Shown piece by piece: positions 8,557 through 16,337 of a stretch of 64,000 nucleotides of DNA. The stretch is taken from contig NZ_SLWO01000003.1 of assembly GCF_004340665.1 (NCBI RefSeq), forward strand, positions 248,001-312,000, read 5' to 3'. Origin of the DNA: Pedobacter psychrotolerans. Lineage in GTDB: Bacteria > Bacteroidota > Bacteroidia > Sphingobacteriales > Sphingobacteriaceae. Under the pieces are notes generated by a model that saw nothing but the letters and a program-made list of their open reading frames with translations, made no database searches and had not been told where the DNA came from. Position 1 is the stretch's first letter, and each line of letters begins with the position of its first letter. The position numbers and the translations under genes were made by a program.

Positions 8557-10065
8557 TTAATGATTAAAAACTTCAATTGCTTTTGAAATTCTGTTTTTTG
8601 TTTCTTCCACACCCAATAAAATGGCGATATCAAAAACACCTGGCCCAAATTTGCCACCCACCAACATAATCCGGAAAGGCAACATTAATTCGCCGGGCTT
8701 AAATCCCTTTTCTGCCGCCAAAGCTTTAAAAGCTTCTTCTGCTGAAGCTGCATCATTAAGAGATAAGGTTTCAGAAAAAGCATTAAAAAACTCGGCTTTT
8801 TCTACCGTCCATTTTGGTTTAACAGATGCCACATCGTATTCTTTCGGGCTTATAAAAAAGTATCCGCTTTGCGCTACAAAATCTGGCAGCAAATTGCAAC
8901 GGTCTTTTATCAAGTCGATTATGGTATTTAAGAATTTATCATCACTCACTTCAATGCCAGCTTTTTGCAATTCAGCTCTTACGCTTGGCGCTAAACGCTC
9001 AGCACTTTGTGTTTTAATCCACTCATGATTATACCATTTGGCTTTTTCGAAATCGAACTTTGCCCCGGCTTTACTGATTCTATCGATAGAGAATTTTTCT
9101 TCTAGTTCTTTTAATGAAAATAATTCCTGATCAGTTCCGTCATTCCACCCTAACAAGGCCAGCATATTTACGAAAGCTTCAGGAAGAAATCCCATTTCTT
9201 TAAATCCATTGGTGGTGTCTCCAGTTTTAGGATCCGTCCAGTTCATGGCATACACCGGAAAACCTAAACGATCTCCATCGCGTTTGCTGAGTTTACCATG
9301 GCCATCTGGTTTTAAAATCAAAGGTAAATGTGCCCAGGCAGGCATATCACTCTCCCATCCCAAATATTTCCATAATAAAATATGTGTTGGTGCTGAAGGC
9401 AACCATTCTTCCCCACGGAAAGCATGGGTAATTTCCATGGCCTTATCATCAACCACAACAGCTAAATGATAGGTAGGCATGCCATCTGCCTTTAACAAAA
9501 CCTTATCATCCACCAATGACGTTTCGAAACTGACATCGCCACGAATTAAATCGTTAAAATGCACAATTTCATTTTCAGGTACTTTGATGCGAATTACATG
9601 TGGTGTTTTAGCTGCCAACAAATCTTCTACTTCACTAATGGTCAGTGTTAAAGAGTTGCGCATTTCCATCCTTGTAGCCTGGCCATACTGAAAATTAGGA
9701 ATGTCTTTCCGTTTTGCATCCAACTCTTCAGGGGTATCAAAGGCATAATAGGCATAACCATCACTAATTAATTGTTCTGCAAATTTTCTATAACTCGGTT
9801 TACGTTCGCTCTGGCGATATGGGCCGTAATTACCTGGATTTGCCGGACTCTCATCTGGTGTAATGCCACACCAGTTTAAACAGTTTACGATATATTCTTC
9901 TGCACCTTCTACAAAACGATTTTGATCGGTATCTTCCACACGCAGAACAAAAGTTCCGTTGTTTTTTCTGGCAAACAAATAATTGAATAAAGCCGTGCGA
10001 ACACCGCCTAAATGCAGGCCTCCGGTTGGGCTTGGGGCAAATCTTACTCTAACTTTCTTATCCAT
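8557..10065 (-). CDS. gltX: Glutamyl-tRNA synthetase
   Basis: 502 residues, class I aminoacyl-tRNA synthetase. The N-terminus has F-A-P-S-P-T-G-G-L-H-L-G-G (HIGH motif) and R-V-E-D-T-D. The KMSKS-type loop is K-L-S-K-R-D-G, followed by the helical anticodon-binding region. It charges tRNA-Glu in the cytoplasm. Length and both signature motifs fit a bacterial GltX. Monocistronic by context; a hairpin follows the gene. Confidence 0.97.
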   Translation of the reverse strand: MDKKVRVRFAPSPTGGLHLGGVRTALFNYLFARKNNGTFVLRVEDTDQNRFVEGAEEYIVNCLNWCGITPDESPANPGNYGPYRQSERKPSYRKFAEQLISDGYAYYAFDTPEELDAKRKDIPNFQYGQATRMEMRNSLTLTISEVEDLLAAKTPHVIRIKVPENEIVHFNDLIRGDVSFETSLVDDKVLLKADGMPTYHLAVVVDDKAMEITHAFRGEEWLPSAPTHILLWKYLGWESDMPAWAHLPLILKPDGHGKLSKRDGDRLGFPVYAMNWTDPKTGDTTNGFKEMGFLPEAFVNMLALLGWNDGTDQELFSLKELEEKFSIDRISKAGAKFDFEKAKWYNHEWIKTQSAERLAPSVRAELQKAGIEVSDDKFLNTIIDLIKDRCNLLPDFVAQSGYFFISPKEYDVASVKPKWTVEKAEFFNAFSETLSLNDAASAEEAFKALAAEKGFKPGELMLPFRIMLVGGKFGPGVFDIAILLGVEETKNRISKAIEVFNH

Positions 10066-10208
10066 AATTGATATGTTGAGCGATAAGCGTGTGGCGTATG
10101 GCGTGTGAAACGCTTAACGCCTGGCGCAAAACGCAAGACGGCACAAAGATATGTTTTTCATTCATTTTACCTTGTTTTCATCTACGATGAATCTATTATG
10201 CTTTTATA
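10066..10208. repeat. Intergenic degenerate GC-rich repeat tract
   Basis: About 10081-10140 holds imperfect iterations of GGCGTGTGGCGTATGGCGTG followed by partly complementary AACGCTTAACGCC-type segments. It looks like a decayed dispersed intergenic element and encodes nothing I can support. Confidence 0.4.
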
Positions 10209-10289
10209 ATGATTGCCTCATCGTTTTTGAAAAAGCATAATGGTTTTCTGTTTTTCTCGTTTTGTTATTGTAATTTGGCTACCCAAAGC

Positions 10290-11495
10290 ATGAATCCTTA
10301 TCAAAAGAAACGCCGCTGGAAGTTTTTCCTTCTCATATTCGCAATCCTAATTGGCATTGCATCAGTGTTTTACACCGATTCTTTTGTGAAAAAGATGGAA
10401 CGTGAGGAGGCGAATCAATTTCAACTTTGGGTAAAGGTTCAGGAAAGATCCATGTTATTAATGGATAATGACAACTTTCGTGAGGTAGTAGAGAGTGTTA
10501 GAAAAAACACCAAAACACCTGTTATTGTGGTCGACTCTTCTCAAAATATCACTACTTATTTTGGTTTAGATTCTACCAAAACAAATTACGAAACGGATAC
10601 AACTCTCACCTATGACAGTTTATATTTCGTTCATCAGTTACGGCAAATGAGTAGCCAGCACAGGCCATTAACCATGAATATTCTGGGTAGTAGTTATCAA
10701 GCATATTATAAAGACTCATTCATACTTACACAGCTCCGCTATTTCCCTTATATCCAAATGGCGGTTATTTTTCTTTTCCTTCTTACTGCTTATGCCGCAT
10801 TCAGCTCGGCAAGACGGGATGAACAAGATCACGTTTGGGTAGGTCTGGCTAAAGAAACCGCGCATCAGTTGGGCACTCCCATATCATCCCTAATGGCATG
10901 GACCGAACTCATGAAATCGAAGTTTGATGCTGAAGATGATCCATTAATTGCTGAAATGGAAAACGACATTAAACGCCTTGAAATTATTGCCGACCGTTTT
11001 TCTAAGATTGGCTCCAAACCCATCTTGGAAGACCATACAGTATACATTGTCGTTAGTGATTTTATCAGGTACTTCAAAGTTAGAACATCGGATAAGGTTA
11101 AGTTTAGTATTTCTGGCGATGAACAGGTTCGGGCCTTGTTAAATATTCCTTTATTTGACTGGGTGATAGAAAACCTGCTTAAAAACGCGGCTAATGCGAT
11201 TGAAAATGAAGGATCTATCTCCATCAACATCATCGAAAATTTAGCGAAAGAACAGGTTTTTATCGATGTGACCGATACCGGAAAAGGGATACCACGATCT
11301 AAGTTCGATGCCGTGTTCCAGCCTGGATACACCACCAGAAAGCGTGGCTGGGGATTAGGTCTTTCACTAACTAAAAGAATTGTAGAGAATTACCACAGTG
11401 GAGAAATCTTTGTTAAAGACTCTGAAGTGGGCAAAGGAACGACTTTTAGAATAATATTAAAAAGCAGCTTAAGATATGAACCGACCACAGCCTAA
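10290..11495 (+). CDS. Membrane sensor histidine kinase
   Basis: 401 residues from the ATG at 10290. An in-frame ATG at 10209 would add 27 residues with no family-like content, ahead of the basic N-terminus and membrane segment; I prefer the shorter form. Two membrane segments flank a periplasmic domain of about 140 residues. The dimerisation H-box is E-T-A-H-Q-L-G-T-P-I. The ATPase part has N-L-L-K-N-A-A-N-A-I, D-T-G-K-G-I-P and G-W-G-L-G-L-S. No receiver is fused and no partner regulator is adjacent. It overlaps the DinB-like gene by 20 bp. Confidence 0.9.
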   Translation: MNPYQKKRRWKFFLLIFAILIGIASVFYTDSFVKKMEREEANQFQLWVKVQERSMLLMDNDNFREVVESVRKNTKTPVIVVDSSQNITTYFGLDSTKTNYETDTTLTYDSLYFVHQLRQMSSQHRPLTMNILGSSYQAYYKDSFILTQLRYFPYIQMAVIFLFLLTAYAAFSSARRDEQDHVWVGLAKETAHQLGTPISSLMAWTELMKSKFDAEDDPLIAEMENDIKRLEIIADRFSKIGSKPILEDHTVYIVVSDFIRYFKVRTSDKVKFSISGDEQVRALLNIPLFDWVIENLLKNAANAIENEGSISINIIENLAKEQVFIDVTDTGKGIPRSKFDAVFQPGYTTRKRGWGLGLSLTKRIVENYHSGEIFVKDSEVGKGTTFRIILKSSLRYEPTTA

Positions 11496-11985
11496 CGAAT
11501 ACCCGATCTGGGCCGAAACTTACATCCACAAAGTTAACCAGAATATTTTTGAATTACTGGAAGAACAGGCGATTAGCATTCCGGCTTTATTTAGAAGAAA
11601 TAAGGAAAAGGAAAACTATGCTTATGCTGAAAATAAGTGGACAGTGAAGGAAATGCTTGGCCACATCATTGATTGCGAACGTATTTTTGCATTCCGCATT
11701 ACCTGTTTTTCCAGAAATGAAAAGCAGCCTTTGCCAGGATTTGATGAAAACGATTATGTTGCTAATGCCCGCTTTAGCGAGCGCAATTATGAAGACCTTA
11801 TCGAAGAATTTGCAACACTACGAAAAGCTAATATTTACTTGTTCAGAAGTTTAAACGATGAGGAAATCCATCGGGCTGGACAAGCATCAGGCCGGGAAAT
11901 TAATGTGAAATCGATATTATTTGTTACGGGCGGACATATTATGCATCATGTTGAAATACTAAAAGAACGTTATCATGTGGTTTAA
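11476..11985 (+). CDS. DinB-like four-helix protein
   Basis: 169 residues. It has the DinB_2 pattern: a W-T-V-K-E-M-L-G-H-I-I-D helix, a central E-R-I-F-A-F-R-I segment, and a C-terminal G-G-H-I-M-H-H-V-E-I-L helix. The His residues of the first and last motifs would form the metal site. Members include thiol-dependent S-transferases using bacillithiol or similar cofactors, but the substrate cannot be read here. It overlaps the kinase by 20 bp and the thioesterase by 11 bp, so the three are translationally coupled. Confidence 0.85.
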   Translation: MNRPQPNEYPIWAETYIHKVNQNIFELLEEQAISIPALFRRNKEKENYAYAENKWTVKEMLGHIIDCERIFAFRITCFSRNEKQPLPGFDENDYVANARFSERNYEDLIEEFATLRKANIYLFRSLNDEEIHRAGQASGREINVKSILFVTGGHIMHHVEILKERYHVV

Positions 11986-12397
11986 AGAATTTACAGTGGA
12001 GGATTTGAACAATCGTCCTAAAAATCATATTGGCGGCTTGCTCGACATTAAATTTACTGAAATTGGTGCAGATTTTATCATTGGTACTATGCCAGTTGAT
12101 GAACGCACTCACCAACCTGCCGGCATTTTACATGGGGGTGCATCTGTGGTTTTAGCAGAAACTTTAGGGAGCATTGCTTCCTACATGTGTATCGACCCGG
12201 AAAAACATGTAGCAGTAGGATTAGAAGTAAACGCAAATCACCTTAGGCCTGTAAAAAGTGGGCTGGTGACCGGAATATGCAAAATTATTCATCGTGGCGC
12301 TAAAACCCACATCTGGGATATCAAACTTTATGATGATCGAGGTAAAATGAATTGCATCAGTCGTTTAACAGTTGCGATTATTAATAAACCACAATAA
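11975..12397 (+). CDS. PaaI-type hotdog thioesterase
   Basis: 140 residues, single hotdog fold. The active-site helix H-G-G-A-S-V-V-L-A-E-T carries the Glu expected as catalytic base, and G-L-E-V-N-A-N-H follows on the central strand. Relatives hydrolyse acyl-CoA esters such as 1,4-dihydroxy-2-naphthoyl-CoA (menaquinone pathway) or phenylacetyl-CoA. No men genes are nearby, so substrate is undecided. Last gene of the kinase/DinB/thioesterase operon; a palindromic terminator follows directly. Confidence 0.87.
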   Translation: MWFKEFTVEDLNNRPKNHIGGLLDIKFTEIGADFIIGTMPVDERTHQPAGILHGGASVVLAETLGSIASYMCIDPEKHVAVGLEVNANHLRPVKSGLVTGICKIIHRGAKTHIWDIKLYDDRGKMNCISRLTVAIINKPQ

Positions 12398-12433
12398 AAA
12401 TTTGCAGATTGTATCTGGCAATCAGCAAATTTT
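12397..12433. terminator. Bidirectional terminator hairpin
   Basis: Nested arms AAAATTTGC/GCAAATTTT and GATTG/CAATC, with single unpaired A residues and a 7-nt loop. It lies between the convergent thioesterase and DUF6249 genes, and A/T-rich flanks allow function in both directions. Confidence 0.8.
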
Positions 12434-12444
12434 ATGTTCAGAAG

Positions 12445-12810
12445 TTATTTAAGAGGTGGATTGTCTATCGCTTTCTTTTCAATGATGAACGATGTGATTA
12501 ATCCAAGGCCTCCAAAAATACCTAAAAAGCCAAAGTAAATGGCAACGGCCTGTCCTTCCTCCGCACGAGTGATTCCTTGACCAAAAACGTTTCTTACCGT
12601 AATCAGCGCTACTAAAAGGCCAATTCCTAAACCAACCATCAATAAACCGAACTTTAAACTTAAGTAAGGCTTTGGTGCAGATTTTGAAACACCAGGATGA
12701 ATGCCACGTTCGATCATAGCCATTTTTTCTTTATTTGATAAATAGCGGATTCCAAAAACCATTGCGAATGTGCCAAGGAATATTGAAATTGGGACTAATA
12801 CTGCTTCCAT
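12445..12810 (-). CDS. DUF6249-like small membrane protein
   Basis: 121 residues with three predicted membrane segments: about 4-22, 52-70 and 88-110. Between the first two is the cytoplasmic loop K-E-K-M-A-M-I-E-R-G-I-H-P-G, the recognisable hallmark of the family. Function is unknown. It is a single gene between a terminator and the Crp/Fnr gene on the other strand. Confidence 0.72.
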   Translation of the reverse strand: MEAVLVPISIFLGTFAMVFGIRYLSNKEKMAMIERGIHPGVSKSAPKPYLSLKFGLLMVGLGIGLLVALITVRNVFGQGITRAEEGQAVAIYFGFLGIFGGLGLITSFIIEKKAIDNPPLK

Positions 12811-12932
12811 AATAATATTTTTTTTATATGTTAATTAAGTTTCTTTTATTTTGAACCGTGTTCTGTGTTATATGACAACACTCTTTTAAATCAGGTTACA
12901 CCATTGCATAAAAAAAAATAGCTTTATAAATC

Positions 12933-13496
12933 TTGTATCAGCAACTAAAAAATATAGAAATATTTAAATCATTAAGTGATGATTCCCTACATGAATTTGC
13001 GAAACATGCTCAAGATATTAATTACCCAAAAGGAACGATATTAATTCGGGCAGACCGGGTAGAGCCACATTTTTATGTGCTGCAAAGTGGCATCGCCAGG
13101 GCTTATTCAGACGGCGAAAACCAGCAAATCACTTTTTGGTTTGGCGAAAGCGGCAATGTGCTCTTTTCTTTTAATAGTTACATTAACAATAAACCGGGTT
13201 ACGAAAACATCGAATTATTGGAAGATTGCAGATTGATTCAAATTAAACTAGCTGATTTATTTAGTCTCTATAACGGTAACACAGAAATAGCAAACTGGGG
13301 CAGAAAAATGGCCGAACAGGAATTGATTGCTACAGAAAGACGGTTAATAGACCGATCTTTTAAAGGTGCAGCAGAGCGTTATCAGGAATTTGTAAATCAA
13401 TCACCAGCACTACTTAAACGCGTTGCCTTAAAGCATATCGCTTCTTATTTAGGGGTTACTCAAGTTACATTGAGTAGAATAAGAGCAGGAAAATAA
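12933..13496 (+). CDS. Crp/Fnr-family transcriptional regulator (TTG start)
   Basis: 187 residues. An N-terminal cyclic-nucleotide-binding-type beta barrel (about 10-115, with R-V-E-P-H-F-Y-V-L-Q-S-G) is followed by a dimer helix and a C-terminal winged helix ending Y-L-G-V-T-Q-V-T-L-S-R-I-R. The start must be TTG at 12933: an in-frame TAA lies at 12927-12929 and the next ATG is far inside the domain. No Fnr-type Cys cluster is visible. It ends 68 bp before the SMR transporter, which it might regulate (inference). Confidence 0.88.
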   Translation: MYQQLKNIEIFKSLSDDSLHEFAKHAQDINYPKGTILIRADRVEPHFYVLQSGIARAYSDGENQQITFWFGESGNVLFSFNSYINNKPGYENIELLEDCRLIQIKLADLFSLYNGNTEIANWGRKMAEQELIATERRLIDRSFKGAAERYQEFVNQSPALLKRVALKHIASYLGVTQVTLSRIRAGK

Positions 13497-13540
13497 TCCA
13501 TTTTTTAACAAATGTAAAAGGATGCTTAAAATGTGGCTGG

Positions 13541-13548
13541 TACCTTTG
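13541..13548 (+). promoter_or_regulatory. TAnnTTTG -7 box before gdx
   Basis: TACCTTTG matches the Bacteroidetes -7 consensus 16 bp before the start codon. No convincing -33 TTG is seen at the right spacing. Confidence 0.5.
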
Positions 13549-13564
13549 TTAAAACACATTTAAC

Positions 13565-13885
13565 ATGAACTGGATCATTTTAATTATAGCCGGGCTTTTC
13601 GAAGTTGGCTTTACCACTTGCCTACAGTTATCTAATAATTTTACGAATATAAAGTGGACCGCAGCATTTATACTCTGCATTGGCTTGAGCTTTCTTTTGT
13701 TGAACAGAGCTACACAAACGCTTCCAATGGGAACAGCATATGCCGTATGGACTGGAATTGGGGCTGTTGGAACGGTCATCGTAGGCATTATTTATTTTAA
13801 CGAGCCGGCTACTTTCTGGCGGATATTTTTTATTTGTACTTTAATTGGTTCTATTGCCGGGTTAAAGTTTTTTGCGGCTCATTAG
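13565..13885 (+). CDS. gdx: SMR-family exporter, Gdx/SugE subtype
   Basis: 106 residues, four transmembrane helices. E13 in A-G-L-F-E-V-G is the membrane-embedded proton/substrate-coupling Glu. The P-M-G-T-A-Y-A-V-W-T-G-I-G segment is typical of guanidinium exporters (Gdx, formerly SugE) more than of EmrE-type multidrug pumps. The 68-bp upstream gap leaves little room for a guanidine riboswitch and I see none. Works as an antiparallel dimer in known relatives. Subtype call moderately sure. Confidence 0.85.
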   Translation: MNWIILIIAGLFEVGFTTCLQLSNNFTNIKWTAAFILCIGLSFLLLNRATQTLPMGTAYAVWTGIGAVGTVIVGIIYFNEPATFWRIFFICTLIGSIAGLKFFAAH

Positions 13886-13896
13886 CTTCATCTCAT

Positions 13897-14025
13897 TTTA
13901 AATCTGCGAACCTTTCCTTCCAAATCTGCGGGAGAAAGCGTATGAAATTATCCCGCTGATTTCGGAGATTTCGCAGATCAGCTAAGCATTATCATCGCGA
14001 ACAGAGAAGCCAACGACGCGTAAAT
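13897..14025. repeat. Direct repeat copy 1 (about 129 bp, ATCTGCG family)
   Basis: Nearly identical to 14071-14200. It begins TTTAAATCTGCGAACC and ends GACGCGTAAAT. Internally it contains inverted AATCTGCGAA / TTCGCAGATC and ATCTGCGGGA / TCCCGCTGAT segments, so each copy can fold into a long hairpin. Part of the 366-bp gene-free stretch 13886-14251. Confidence 0.85.
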
Positions 14026-14070
14026 GAATGTAGAAATACTTAAAATCGCACCTCTCCTAACCTAAACCCC

Positions 14071-14200
14071 TTTAAATCTGCGAACCTTTTCTGCCAAATC
14101 TGCGGGAGAAAAACGTGTGAAATTATCCCGCTGATTTCGGAGATTTCGCAGATTAGCTAAGCATTATCATAGCGAACAGAGAAGCCGACGACGCGTAAAT
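14071..14200. repeat. Direct repeat copy 2 (about 130 bp, ATCTGCG family)
   Basis: Second copy, separated from the first by 45 bp. It differs by a handful of substitutions and one inserted base. It ends about 50 bp before the ECF sigma gene, so it could affect that gene's expression, though no promoter is recognisable within it. Confidence 0.85.
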
Positions 14201-14251
14201 AATAAAAATCCCCTGTAACCTCATCATCATTACGGTAGTCTTACAGAAAGA

Positions 14252-14833
14252 ATGACGCAGGAAATTACAGACTTAATGCTGATCGAAAAGATATTGAACG
14301 GGCAAACCGATCAATATTCTTTATTGGTTAAACGCCATCAACGGTTTGTATTTACCCTTGCGTTACGCTTTGCAAAAAACAGAGAGGATGCAGAGGAGAT
14401 TGCACAAGATTGTTTCATCAAAGCGTATAAAGCGCTTGGCACTTTTAAACAGACCTCAAAGTTTAGCACCTGGCTTTATACAATTACTTATACTACAGCC
14501 ATGACCTTTTTAAGAAAAAAACGGCTGGATACGTTATCGATTAGTGATGATGAAACCTTCTTACAGTTGGAAAATCATACCTCTGCCTTTATGGCGAATG
14601 GTTATGAAAGAAAAGATAGCCATCAATTCTTAAATCAGGCAATTACACAGTTGACGCCGGATGATGCGACAATTATTACCTTATTCTATCAAGGTGAACA
14701 AAGCCTGGAAGAGATTGGTGTAACCCTACATATGGAGCCCAACACGATTAAGGTAAAGTTGCATCGGGCCAGACAAAAGTTAAAAGAAAAATTACAATAT
14801 TTATTAAAGGACGAAGTAAAGGAACTGCTATGA
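14252..14833 (+). CDS. ECF RNA polymerase sigma factor
   Basis: 193 residues. Region 2 spans about 24-91 (R-F-A-K-N-R-E-D-A-E-E-I-A-Q-D-C-F and F-S-T-W-L-Y-T-I). Region 4 spans about 125-180 with the helix-turn-helix around Q-S-L-E-E-I-G and P-N-T-I-K-V-K-L-H-R-A-R. No extra C-terminal domain. Its stop overlaps the start of the anti-sigma gene by 4 bp, the usual sign of a co-translated sigma/anti-sigma pair. Confidence 0.94.
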   Translation: MTQEITDLMLIEKILNGQTDQYSLLVKRHQRFVFTLALRFAKNREDAEEIAQDCFIKAYKALGTFKQTSKFSTWLYTITYTTAMTFLRKKRLDTLSISDDETFLQLENHTSAFMANGYERKDSHQFLNQAITQLTPDDATIITLFYQGEQSLEEIGVTLHMEPNTIKVKLHRARQKLKEKLQYLLKDEVKELL

Positions 14834-15321
14834 ACACGATAGATGAACAACTTTGGGATTATATAGATGGAAACCTGGATGCTGCCCAGGCAAGTATCAT
14901 CAAAGAAAAAATAGATACTGATGCTGAAGTTAAAAATCAGTATGAAGAATTATTACGTTTTAACCTCACTTTTGATAAAATAGAATTGGAAGAACCCTCC
15001 ATGTCATTCACCAGAAATGTAATGGAAAGTGTTGCCATAGTCCCGGCCCCTGTAGCGATGAAAACACAGGTTGATAAAAAGATTATTTATAGCATTGGTG
15101 GCTTTTTCATAATCTCCTTACTGGCATTATTTGGCTATGTACTTTATAATTCAAATCTAACTATGCCTGGTTTTGATCAGAAAATTAATTTCAACTTCAA
15201 TTTAGATAAATACATCACACCTACCACGGTTTATAGCTTCTTATTTGCGGATCTGGTTATTGGATTAATTTTTCTTGATCGGTTTTTAAGGGATAAGATA
15301 GTTCAAAGTAAGAAAATTTAA
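14830..15321 (+). CDS. Probable membrane anti-sigma factor
   Basis: 163 residues. An N-terminal cytoplasmic helical domain (L-W-D-Y-I-D-G-N-L motif typical of Bacteroidetes anti-sigma proteins) precedes two predicted membrane segments at about 84-105 and 135-152. The Cys/His zinc ligands of ZAS anti-sigma factors are absent. It is called by the 4-bp overlap with the sigma gene and its topology; sequence similarity alone would be weak. Confidence 0.75.
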   Translation: MNTIDEQLWDYIDGNLDAAQASIIKEKIDTDAEVKNQYEELLRFNLTFDKIELEEPSMSFTRNVMESVAIVPAPVAMKTQVDKKIIYSIGGFFIISLLALFGYVLYNSNLTMPGFDQKINFNFNLDKYITPTTVYSFLFADLVIGLIFLDRFLRDKIVQSKKI

Positions 15322-15347
15322 TGTCCCTGCAGATCAAAATGATTTAT

Positions 15348-15366
15348 GCAGATGATATTCATCTGC
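15348..15366 (+). terminator. Terminator of sigma/anti-sigma operon
   Basis: Eight-bp stem GCAGATGA/TCATCTGC with a TAT loop, followed by GCTTTTTC. It sits inside another fragment of the ATCTGCG repeat family (about 15325-15393). Confidence 0.65.
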
Positions 15367-15404
15367 GCTTTTTCTGAAATCTGCGGGAACTCAGCAAAAT
15401 AAAT

Positions 15405-15932
15405 TTACCCTAAAGTTTTTAAAATTTCCAGTCCATTTGGCCACTCGCCAAAACCTGCATCGGCATTAATATGCCCTGCATTACCAATGTTAATGAATTC
15501 GCTACCCCATTTTTCAGCAAAGAACGCAGCTCTTTTTATACTTACCCATTCATCATTTGTACTGGCGACTACAATGGTTTTAAAACTGATTTTATCCAAT
15601 GGAACGTGATCAAAGCCAATAGTATCAAAGGTATATTTTGGTGCTTCTAAATCACTTGGGGCTACTAATAAAGCACCTTTAATTTTCTTTTGATAATGTT
15701 TGGCCCAATTAGCGATGGCTGTACAGCCCAAGCTATGACCGATTAAAACCACTGTAGATAAATCATAACCTGATAATGCTTCCTCTATGTTTGTAATCCA
15801 ATCATTTGATGTGGGTGTTTCCCAATCCTGCTGCTCAATTCTGGTGAAATTTTCACCTGAGTTTTCGAAGTGTGTTTGCCAATGATCAGGACCTGAATTG
15901 CCCAGACCGGGAATAATAAAGTAATTCGTCAT
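15405..15932 (-). CDS. RBBP9/YdeN-family alpha/beta hydrolase
   Basis: 175 residues, single small hydrolase domain. The nucleophile elbow is G-H-S-L-G-C. A likely acid Asp lies in S-T-N-D-E-W-V and the catalytic His in G-N-A-G-H-I-N-A, followed by the family's G-F-G-E-W-P. The N-terminal P-G-L-G-N-S-G-P-D-H-W-Q motif is also characteristic. Known members are serine hydrolases of uncertain physiological substrate. No signal peptide; single gene. Confidence 0.88.
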   Translation of the reverse strand: MTNYFIIPGLGNSGPDHWQTHFENSGENFTRIEQQDWETPTSNDWITNIEEALSGYDLSTVVLIGHSLGCTAIANWAKHYQKKIKGALLVAPSDLEAPKYTFDTIGFDHVPLDKISFKTIVVASTNDEWVSIKRAAFFAEKWGSEFINIGNAGHINADAGFGEWPNGLEILKTLG

Positions 15933-15991
15933 ATAAATAGTAGTTATAGGCCCTTCTTTTAAACGATTAATTTTACAAAAATCGTTGGAAC

Positions 15992-16024
15992 AAAAAAAGC
16001 CTCGATTGAGATCGAGGCTTTTTT
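15992..16024. terminator. Terminator between csp and hydrolase genes
   Basis: Nine-bp perfect stem AGCCTCGAT/ATCGAGGCT with loop TGAG, flanked by seven A on one side and a run of T on the other. Works in either orientation; most likely terminates the cold-shock gene. Confidence 0.9.
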
Positions 16025-16041
16025 GTAAATATGATAATAAA

Positions 16042-16233
16042 TTAAATTACTTTCACATTAACGGCATTTAAGCCTTTTTTACCGTTAGCAACTTCGTACT
16101 GTACTTTGTCGTTTTCACGGATTTCGTCGATAAGACCTGTTGAATGAACAAAAATTTCGCTATCGCCATTAGCAGGTACGATAAAGCCAAAACCTTTAGT
16201 TACATTGAAGAATTTTACTGTGCCTTCTTGCAT
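16042..16233 (-). CDS. Cold-shock protein, CspA family
   Basis: 63 residues, one OB-fold cold-shock domain. RNP1-like K-G-F-G-F-I and RNP2-like I-F-V-H-S are both present. The start M-Q-E-G-T-V-K-F-F at 16233 is chosen because it gives the standard CspA N-terminus; the in-frame ATG at 16302 would add a hydrophobic, AT-rich 23-residue extension that is probably 5' UTR. The protein binds single-stranded nucleic acid and acts as an RNA chaperone. A strong terminator follows 18 bp downstream. Confidence 0.95.
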   Translation of the reverse strand: MQEGTVKFFNVTKGFGFIVPANGDSEIFVHSTGLIDEIRENDKVQYEVANGKKGLNAVNVKVI

Positions 16234-16258
16234 TGTATTAAATATTAAAATTAAGTCT

Positions 16259-16289
16259 GCAAGGTAAGTTTTAATTTTTAAAATCAAAA
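16259..16289 (-). promoter_or_regulatory. Candidate csp promoter
   Basis: On the minus strand TTTTG (16285-16289) lies 18 nt before TACCTTGC (16259-16266), a -7 box one T short of consensus. Transcription would begin roughly 25-30 nt before the 16233 start codon, supporting the shorter protein. Confidence 0.5.
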
Positions 16290-16337
16290 TAAATTTTAAC
16301 ATTTTTTTAACGTTAAAATTTTGTAAACATCAGATTA

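Noticed and set aside
10209..10289. Longer N-terminus for the sensor kinase
   Set aside because: The extra 27 residues lack conservation signs, and the basic start at 10290 directly precedes the first membrane segment.
13497..13564. Guanidine riboswitch ahead of the Gdx-type exporter
   Set aside because: The 68-bp gap is too short for most classes and shows no matching hairpins or ACGR loop pairs.
13897..14200. CRISPR array
   Set aside because: Only two long copies, each internally palindromic, with no short regular spacers and no cas genes.
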